From Lentzea sp. (GTDB taxonomy: Bacteria; Actinomycetota; Actinomycetes; Mycobacteriales; Pseudonocardiaceae): 9,913 nucleotides of DNA. The position numbers and the translations under genes were made by a program. The stretch spans positions 1 through 9,913 of the forward strand of contig JASLAV010000168.1 in the NCBI GenBank assembly GCA_030146905.1. Reading direction: 5' to 3'. How positions within the stretch are numbered: position 1 is the stretch's first letter; every line of letters starts with the position of its first letter. The notes below the pieces were generated by a model, which had not been told where the DNA came from, searched no databases, and worked only from the letters and a program-made list of their open reading frames with translations. Shown in pieces: positions 4,800 to 9,913 of this stretch.

Positions 4800-6178
4800 G
4801 CCTGCTCTTTGTTCGAGAGCGCGCTGACGATCTCAGGACCGAGCATCGTCACGTCACCCGCGCCCATGGTGACCACCAGGTCACCCTCGCGCACGAGCGA
4901 GGCCACCAGTGCCGGCACGCGGTCGAACGACGGCTCGTAGTGCACGGAAGCCGTCACCTGCTCCGCGATCAGCCCACCGGTCACACCGGGCTCCGGCTCC
5001 TCGCGGGCGCCGTACACGTCCAGCACGACCACCTCGTCCGCCAGCGACAACGCGGCGGCGAACTCCGTGGAGAACGTGCGGGTGCGTGAGTACAGGTGCG
5101 GCTGGAACACCACGACGACGCGACCCGCCCCCGCGACCGGACGGGCGGCACGCAGCTGTGCGTCGACCTCGGTCGGGTGGTGCGCGTAGTCGTCGTACAC
5201 GGACACGCCACCGCCGCGGCCCTTGAACTCGAACCGCCGGCGCACTCCGCCGAACGCGGCCAGGCCTTCCAGCAGCCCCGACTGGTCCGCACCCAGCTCC
5301 AGACCGGCCAGAAGAGCGGCCACGGCGTTGAGCGCCATGTGCTCCCCCGGCACCGCGACGCGGACCTCGACGGCGACGCCGTCGATCTCGACCGACGCCA
5401 GGCCACCGGACTCGGACGGCTTGTAGTCGACGATGCGCGCGTCGGTGGCGGTGCGCCCGTACTCGCGCACGCGGATTCCGCGCGCACGGGCCTCGGCGAT
5501 CAGCCGGGCGGCACCAGGATCGTCCACACAGGACACGAGCACGCCGCCGTCGACGATCCGGTCCAGGAAGGAGTCGAACACGGCCGTGTAGGCCTCGACG
5601 GTGCCGTGGTGGTCGAGGTGGTCCGCCTCGACGTTCGTGACGACGGCGACCGACGGCGAGAAGAACAGGAACGAGCCGTCGGACTCGTCCGCCTCCGCCA
5701 CGAACACGCCACCGGTGCCCTGGTGGGCGTTGGCACCGGACTCGTTCAGGTCACCACCGATCGCGAACGACGGGTCCACCCGGCAGTGCTGCAGCGCCAC
5801 GGTCAGCATCGACGTCGTCGACGTCTTGCCGTGCGTGCCCGCCACGCACACAACGCGGTGGTCGTCCATCAGCGCGGCCAACGCCTCGGCACGACGCAGC
5901 ACCGTGATGCCGCGTTCGCGAGCCGCCGCGTACTCCGGGTTCGTGTCCTTGATCGCGGTCGACACCACGACCTCGGTCGGGCCGCCGACGATCTGGCCGA
6001 GGTTCGCCGCGTCGTGCCCGACGGCGATCCGGGCGCCCTGGGCGCGCAGCGCCAGCACGGTCCGCGAGTCCTTGGCGTCCGACCCGGACACCTGTGCGCC
6101 GCGGGCCAGCAGGATCCTGGCGATGCCGCTCATGCCGGCACCACCGATGCCGACGAGGTGAACGCGTTCGAGACTCAC
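4796..6178 (-). CDS. murC: UDP-N-acetylmuramate--L-alanine ligase MurC
   Basis: A 460-residue cytoplasmic ATP-dependent ligase that adds L-alanine to UDP-MurNAc, the first step of stem-peptide assembly. The Mur-ligase architecture is intact. The N-terminal Rossmann domain has [14 protein letters not shown] (7-20). The central ATPase domain has the P-loop GTHGKTST (114-121), EADESDGSF (162-170) and NVEADHLD (182-189). The C-terminal domain has RRFE (314-317), DDYAHHPTE (329-337) and FQPHLYSRT (358-366). Family length is normal. The start is GTG (6178-6176), overlapping the murG stop as GTGA, and its own stop overlaps ftsQ. The murG-murC-ftsQ block is therefore translationally packed. There is no murB or ddl after it, as in other actinobacterial clusters. 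No missing residues noted. Confidence 0.98.
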   Translation of the reverse strand: MSLERVHLVGIGGAGMSGIARILLARGAQVSGSDAKDSRTVLALRAQGARIAVGHDAANLGQIVGGPTEVVVSTAIKDTNPEYAAARERGITVLRRAEALAALMDDHRVVCVAGTHGKTSTTSMLTVALQHCRVDPSFAIGGDLNESGANAHQGTGGVFVAEADESDGSFLFFSPSVAVVTNVEADHLDHHGTVEAYTAVFDSFLDRIVDGGVLVSCVDDPGAARLIAEARARGIRVREYGRTATDARIVDYKPSESGGLASVEIDGVAVEVRVAVPGEHMALNAVAALLAGLELGADQSGLLEGLAAFGGVRRRFEFKGRGGGVSVYDDYAHHPTEVDAQLRAARPVAGAGRVVVVFQPHLYSRTRTFSTEFAAALSLADEVVVLDVYGAREEPEPGVTGGLIAEQVTASVHYEPSFDRVPALVASLVREGDLVVTMGAGDVTMLGPEIVSALSNKEQA

Positions 6179-7278
6179 TTCTTGATCACATCCAGCACTG
6201 TGCGGGCCAGGATCTCGTCCGCCTCGCGGCGGCCGGTGCCGAGCGTGGCGGCGGACATCTGGGCCAACCGGTTGCGGTCGGCCATCAGCGGTACGACGAG
6301 CGAAGCGACCTTCTGCGGCGTCAGTTCCGCGTCCGGCACCAGCAGGCCACCACCGGCGGAGACGACGGGGCCCGCGTTGAGCGCCTGCTCACCGTTGCCG
6401 ATGGGCAGCGGCACGAACACGGCGGGCAGGCCGACGGCCGACACCTCGGCCACGGTCATCGCGCCCGAGCGGCACAGCACGGCGTCCGCCGCGGCGTACG
6501 CCAGGTCCATGCGCTCCAGGTACGGCACCGGCACGTACGGCGGCCTGCCGGGAACCTGTTGCACGGCAACGGTGTTCTTCGGCCCGTAGGCGTGCAGCAC
6601 ACCGACGCCGGCACGGGCGAACTCGGCAGCGACGGGCGCCACGGCCTCGTTGATCGAGCGCGCGCCCTGCGAACCGCCGAACACCAGCAGCGTCGGCGCG
6701 TGCGGGTCGAGGCCGAAGAACCGGCGGGCCTCTGCGCGCAGCGCGGCGCGGTCGAGCGTGGTGATCGACTGGCGCAGCGGGATGCCGATGATCTGGGCGT
6801 CCGCCAGACCGGAGTCCGGCACGGCCGCCGCGACGTGGTCGGCGAACTTGGCGCCGATCTTGTTCGCGAGACCGGCCTTGGCGTTGGCCTCGTGCACCAC
6901 GATCGGCACACGGCCGCGCGCGGCCAGGTACGCGGGCAGCGCCACGTAGCCGCCGAAGCCGACGACGACGTCCGCGCCGACGCGCTCCAGCACCTCCCGC
7001 GTCTGCTTCACCGCGCCGCGCACGTTCATCGGCAGCTTCAGCAGGTCCATCGTGGGCTTGCGCGGCATCGGCACCGGCGGGATCAGCTCCAGCGGGTATC
7101 CGCGGGCCGGCACGATCTTGGTCTCCAGGCCGCGTTCGGTGCCGAGCGCGACGACGCGCGCGTCCGGTCGCAGCCGCATGACCGCGTCGGCCAGCGCCAG
7201 TGCCGGCTCGATGTGGCCGGCGGTGCCACCACCTGCGACCACGACGCACGGACCACTGGGGGCAGGGTGCCCGGTCAA
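6175..7278 (-). CDS. murG: Lipid II synthase MurG (UDP-GlcNAc:lipid I GlcNAc transferase)
   Basis: A 367-residue GT28 glycosyltransferase at the inner face of the membrane that transfers GlcNAc from UDP-GlcNAc to lipid I, producing lipid II for flipping and polymerisation. Visible motifs are the N-terminal glycine loop [12 protein letters not shown] (15-26), GFGGY (108-112), HEAN (129-132), the inter-domain FGGSQGA (200-206), [10 protein letters not shown] (269-278) in the donor-binding domain and NGEQALNA (295-302). The start is an unusual TTG (7278-7276). It is supported by GGGAG five nucleotides upstream and by about ten extra residues ahead of the conserved [10 protein letters not shown]; the next in-frame candidate, GTG at residue 13, would cut into the first beta strand. 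It lies 38 nt after ftsW and overlaps murC by 4 nt. Confidence 0.98.
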   Translation of the reverse strand: MTGHPAPSGPCVVVAGGGTAGHIEPALALADAVMRLRPDARVVALGTERGLETKIVPARGYPLELIPPVPMPRKPTMDLLKLPMNVRGAVKQTREVLERVGADVVVGFGGYVALPAYLAARGRVPIVVHEANAKAGLANKIGAKFADHVAAAVPDSGLADAQIIGIPLRQSITTLDRAALRAEARRFFGLDPHAPTLLVFGGSQGARSINEAVAPVAAEFARAGVGVLHAYGPKNTVAVQQVPGRPPYVPVPYLERMDLAYAAADAVLCRSGAMTVAEVSAVGLPAVFVPLPIGNGEQALNAGPVVSAGGGLLVPDAELTPQKVASLVVPLMADRNRLAQMSAATLGTGRREADEILARTVLDVIKK

Positions 7279-7316
7279 GACTTCTCCCAGGTTGTGTTGG
7301 CTGATCAGTCAGGTCA

Positions 7317-8783
7317 TCAGTTGTATCGGCCGCGGCCGCGGGTCGACCGGCCTTGTTCCGAACGGCTCTGGTTCACCCGCCGCGTTTCGCGGCGACGGTA
7401 CTCCGAGGGCGGAGCGGACCGCCCAGCCATACGACGTTCGTCGACCACCGGAAGTTGCTGCGTGCGCCGTCCCGGTGCGCGCGGAGGCGAGGTGGGGCGG
7501 ACGGGCTTGCGCTTGGGCGGCGGCCGGTACGCCTCCGGCGCCGGCAGCTTGAGCAGCCCGCCGACCCTGCCGGGACCGAGGGAGCGCAGCGCCGACACGG
7601 CCTCCGGCTCGTGGCGGGCGCAGTTCGCGAGGATGCCGAACACCACCATCGTCGTGACGATCGAGGTGCCGCCGGAGGAGATCATCGGCAGCGTGATGCC
7701 GGTGACGGGCAGCAGCCGCACGACGTAACCGATGTTGATCGCGGCCTGCGCGACCAGCCACACCGTCAGCGTCGCGGACACGATCCGGATCCACGGGTCG
7801 GTGTTGCGCGAGGCCACCCGCAGGCCGACCCACGCGAGCCCGCCGAACAGCACCAGCACCAGCCCGCACCCGATGAACCCGAGCTCCTCGCCGATGACGG
7901 CGAAGATGAAGTCCGACTCGACGTTGGGCAGGTACCGCCACTGCGAGCTGCCCCGTGCCAGCCCCTTGCCGAACCAGCCGCCCTCGGCGAGCGCGAACAT
8001 CGCCTGGCGCGCCTGCAGTCCCGCGCCCAGCGGGTCGGCGTCCGGGTTGAGGAACGTCGTCACGCGCTTGAGCCGGTACGCGGCACCGATCGCGAGCACG
8101 ACGGCACCGGCCACCGCGCCACCGGCGATCACGCCGAACAACCGCATCGGCGCGCCCACGAACCACAGCAGGCTGATCAGCACCACGCCGAGGGTGATCG
8201 TGCCGCCGAGGTCGGGCTGCAGCATGACCAGCGCGAACACCAGCATCGCGACGGGCACGACCGGCACCAGCAGGTGCCGGTACTGCGACAGCAGCGCCCG
8301 CTTGGTGACCAGGACGTGCGCGCCCCACAACGCGAGCGCGAGCTTCACCGCCTCGATCGGCTGGAACGACACCGGCCCGAGCGTGAACCACGACCGCGCA
8401 CCACCGCGGACGTCGCCGAGCGGTGTCAGCACCAGCGCGAGCAGCACCACGCCGATGCCCATCGCGGCCGTCGAGGCGTGCCGCAGCCTGCGCAACGGGA
8501 ACCGGAGCATCACCCAGAACAGCACCGCGCCGATGCAGACGTAGATGAGCTGCCGCTGGAAGACGCTGTACGCGGACACGCCCGACGCGACCTGTCCCGG
8601 CGCCGATGCCGACAGCACCATCACCAGTCCGAGCACGGTGAGCATGCCGAAGATCGCGAGCAGGAGGTGGAAGTCGGCGAGCGGACGGCTCAGCCACGCG
8701 GTCATGCCGCCGCGCATCGACGCTATGCGGCCCGCGGGACGAACCTTCCGCTTGCTCCTCGGCTTGTCGGCGACGACGGTCAC
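7317..8783 (-). CDS. ftsW: SEDS peptidoglycan glycosyltransferase FtsW
   Basis: A 488-residue polytopic membrane protein of the SEDS family that polymerises lipid II at the septum with its partner class B PBP (FtsI, expected upstream of murD). About ten hydrophobic segments lie between residues 38 and 390. Family signatures are SWFTLGPVSFQPIEAVKLAL (131-150), QPDLGGTI (189-196), LPNVESDFIFAVIGEELGFIG (285-305) with the presumed catalytic Asp291, and PVTGITLPMISSGGTS (359-374). A Lys/Arg-rich cytoplasmic N terminus (1-26) and a long basic, Pro-rich C-terminal tail (about 390-488) are present; long tails are common in actinobacterial FtsW and may bind FtsZ or other partners (inference). The start is GTG, with AGGAG about 11 nt upstream; an out-of-frame ATG lies between. 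It sits 65 nt downstream of murD and 38 nt upstream of murG. Confidence 0.97.
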   Translation of the reverse strand: MTVVADKPRSKRKVRPAGRIASMRGGMTAWLSRPLADFHLLLAIFGMLTVLGLVMVLSASAPGQVASGVSAYSVFQRQLIYVCIGAVLFWVMLRFPLRRLRHASTAAMGIGVVLLALVLTPLGDVRGGARSWFTLGPVSFQPIEAVKLALALWGAHVLVTKRALLSQYRHLLVPVVPVAMLVFALVMLQPDLGGTITLGVVLISLLWFVGAPMRLFGVIAGGAVAGAVVLAIGAAYRLKRVTTFLNPDADPLGAGLQARQAMFALAEGGWFGKGLARGSSQWRYLPNVESDFIFAVIGEELGFIGCGLVLVLFGGLAWVGLRVASRNTDPWIRIVSATLTVWLVAQAAINIGYVVRLLPVTGITLPMISSGGTSIVTTMVVFGILANCARHEPEAVSALRSLGPGRVGGLLKLPAPEAYRPPPKRKPVRPTSPPRAPGRRTQQLPVVDERRMAGRSAPPSEYRRRETRRVNQSRSEQGRSTRGRGRYN

Positions 8784-8848
8784 CAGATCATCGTCTCCTG
8801 TGTCAAGCGCTCGAACGGGGATTCCTGTGGCGTGTCGCGCCCAGAACC

Positions 8849-9913
8849 CTACCGATCACCCGTCAGCCTCCGGACTGCGTCCGCGAACGCCTGCCCGCGG
8901 TGCGCGTAGTCGCTGAACATGTCCATGGACGCGGCGGCGGGCGCGAGCAGCACCGTGTCGCCCGGCTGCGCGAGGTCCTGCGCGGCCTGGACCGCCACCC
9001 GCATCGGCTCCTGTCCCCCGGCGACGTCGAGCACGCGCACCGGGACGTCCGGCGCGTGCTTGGCCAGTGCCTCGGCGATGACAGCGCGGTCCGCGCCGAT
9101 CAGCACGGCGCCGCGCAGCCGGTGGGCCTCGGTCCGCACCATGTCCTCGACCGACGCGCCCTTCAGCAGTCCGCCCGCGATCCAGACGACGCTGTCGTAG
9201 GACCGCAGCGACGCCACCGCGGCGTGCGGGTTCGTCGCCTTCGAGTCGTTGACGTACCGGATGTCGGCGCCGTCGACGGTGACGAGCACGGCACGGTGCG
9301 CCGCCGGTTCGAACGCCTGCAGGCCCTCGCGGACGGCCTGCGACGGCACGCCGTACGCGCGCGCCAGAGCCGTGGCGGCCAACGCGTCCGCGATGCCGGG
9401 AGGACCGGCAGGGCGGATCTTCGAGATCTCGATCAACGGCTCGTCGTCGGCGAACGCCCTGTCGACGAGCCAGCCGTCGCGGACGCCGAGCTGGCCGTCC
9501 TGCGGTTCCTGCAACGTGAACCCGACCTGGTCACGGGCGGGTGAGGCCTCCAGCAGGTCGGCGACCAGGTCGTCGTCGAGCCAGCCGATGGCCACCTCGC
9601 CGGTGAGGATCCTGGCCTTGGCCTGCGCGTAGGACTGCATGCCGCCGTGCCAGTCGAGGTGGTCCTCCGCGAGGTTGAGCAACGCACCCGCCTGCGGCCG
9701 CACCGACGGCGCCCAGTGCAGCTGGAAGCTCGACAGCTCCACCGCGAGCACCCGGCGACCGGCCAGCAGCGCGTCCACGACGGGCAGACCGACGTTCCCG
9801 CAGGCGACGGCGTCCGCACCGGCGGCGTGCAGGATCGACTCCAGCATGCCGACCGTCGTGGTCTTGCCGTTCGTCCCCGTCACCGCGAGCCACACCGGCG
9901 GGTCGGCCAGCTC
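8849..9913 (-). CDS. murD: UDP-N-acetylmuramoylalanine--D-glutamate ligase MurD (5' end outside window)
   Basis: The frame is open to the right edge, so this is the C-terminal 354 residues of a protein usually near 450-490 long; the N-terminal UDP-binding Rossmann domain is missing from the window. MurD adds D-glutamate to UDP-MurNAc-L-Ala in the cytoplasm. Visible motifs are the ATP P-loop VTGTNGKTTT (about 11-20 of the visible part), AEDHLDWHG, NDSKATNPHAA, which is the C-terminal-domain signature typical of MurD, and LLAPAAASMDMFSDYAHRG. NDSKATN separates it from MurC, MurE and MurF. A GTG at 9895-9893 lies inside the conserved strand before the P-loop and is not the true start. It ends with TAG 65 nt before ftsW; mraY is expected further upstream. 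Confidence 0.96.
   Translation of the reverse strand, partial: ELADPPVWLAVTGTNGKTTTVGMLESILHAAGADAVACGNVGLPVVDALLAGRRVLAVELSSFQLHWAPSVRPQAGALLNLAEDHLDWHGGMQSYAQAKARILTGEVAIGWLDDDLVADLLEASPARDQVGFTLQEPQDGQLGVRDGWLVDRAFADDEPLIEISKIRPAGPPGIADALAATALARAYGVPSQAVREGLQAFEPAAHRAVLVTVDGADIRYVNDSKATNPHAAVASLRSYDSVVWIAGGLLKGASVEDMVRTEAHRLRGAVLIGADRAVIAEALAKHAPDVPVRVLDVAGGQEPMRVAVQAAQDLAQPGDTVLLAPAAASMDMFSDYAHRGQAFADAVRRLTGDR

Noticed and set aside
6094..7728. 544-codon plus-strand frame across murC, murG and ftsW
   Set aside because: Low-complexity Arg/Gly/His-rich translation spanning three genuine genes on the other strand; a GC-bias artefact.
8784..8848. TTGACA (8806-8801 on the minus strand) as an ftsW promoter
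   Set aside because: A 17-nt spacer would put the -10 at the ftsW start codon, with sequence GTGACC; no acceptable -10 was found.
7353..8909. 518-codon plus-strand frame antisense to ftsW
   Set aside because: Composition dominated by Arg, His, Gln and Asp with no family signature; mirror of ftsW.

Overview
The window is a high-GC actinobacterial chromosome segment holding the distal half of the division and cell wall (dcw) cluster. All seven dcw-type genes lie on the minus strand, so transcription runs from the right edge to the left: murD (5' end cut by the window edge), ftsW, murG, murC, ftsQ, ftsZ, pgeF (ylmD/yfiH-like), yggS (ylmE-like). The strong G/C bias at third codon positions, the absence of ftsA between ftsQ and ftsZ, the Q/P-rich FtsZ linker ending in [12 protein letters not shown], and ylmD/ylmE-type genes after ftsZ all fit Actinobacteria. 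The protein style suggests Pseudonocardiales (a Lentzea/Saccharothrix-like organism), but the genus is inference. sepF would be expected just beyond the left edge; bases 1-33 hold no gene.

Right part (9913-4050): murD, ftsW, murG, murC and ftsQ form a compact block. There are 65- and 38-nt gaps around ftsW and 4-nt stop/start overlaps at murG/murC and murC/ftsQ. MurD, MurC and MurG make UDP-MurNAc-peptide intermediates and lipid II. FtsW is the septal SEDS glycosyltransferase, and FtsQ is the membrane scaffold of the divisome.

Middle (4049-3238): an 812-nt gap separates ftsQ from ftsZ. It carries candidate ftsZ promoter elements, several perfect or near-perfect inverted repeats and, on the opposite strand, two unrecognised small ORFs of 41 and 28 codons, each behind a strong Shine-Dalgarno. 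The second one ends tail-to-tail with ftsQ on a shared CTAG.

Left part (3237-1): ftsZ is followed within 20 nt by a convincing intrinsic terminator. Next comes a gene-free stretch of 469 nt containing a 144-bp nested palindromic element, with two pairs of 24-nt arms, that resembles a REPIN/MITE-type repeat. Then come pgeF (with signs of a leaderless start) and yggS, overlapping by 4 nt. Their third-position GC is clearly lower than in the mur/fts genes. The terminator, repeat and separate -10-like box suggest that pgeF-yggS is a transcription unit separate from ftsZ.

The coding content is ordinary and conserved. The parts worth a second look are the two intergenic regions. No phage, CRISPR, tRNA, rRNA or insertion-sequence gene was seen.
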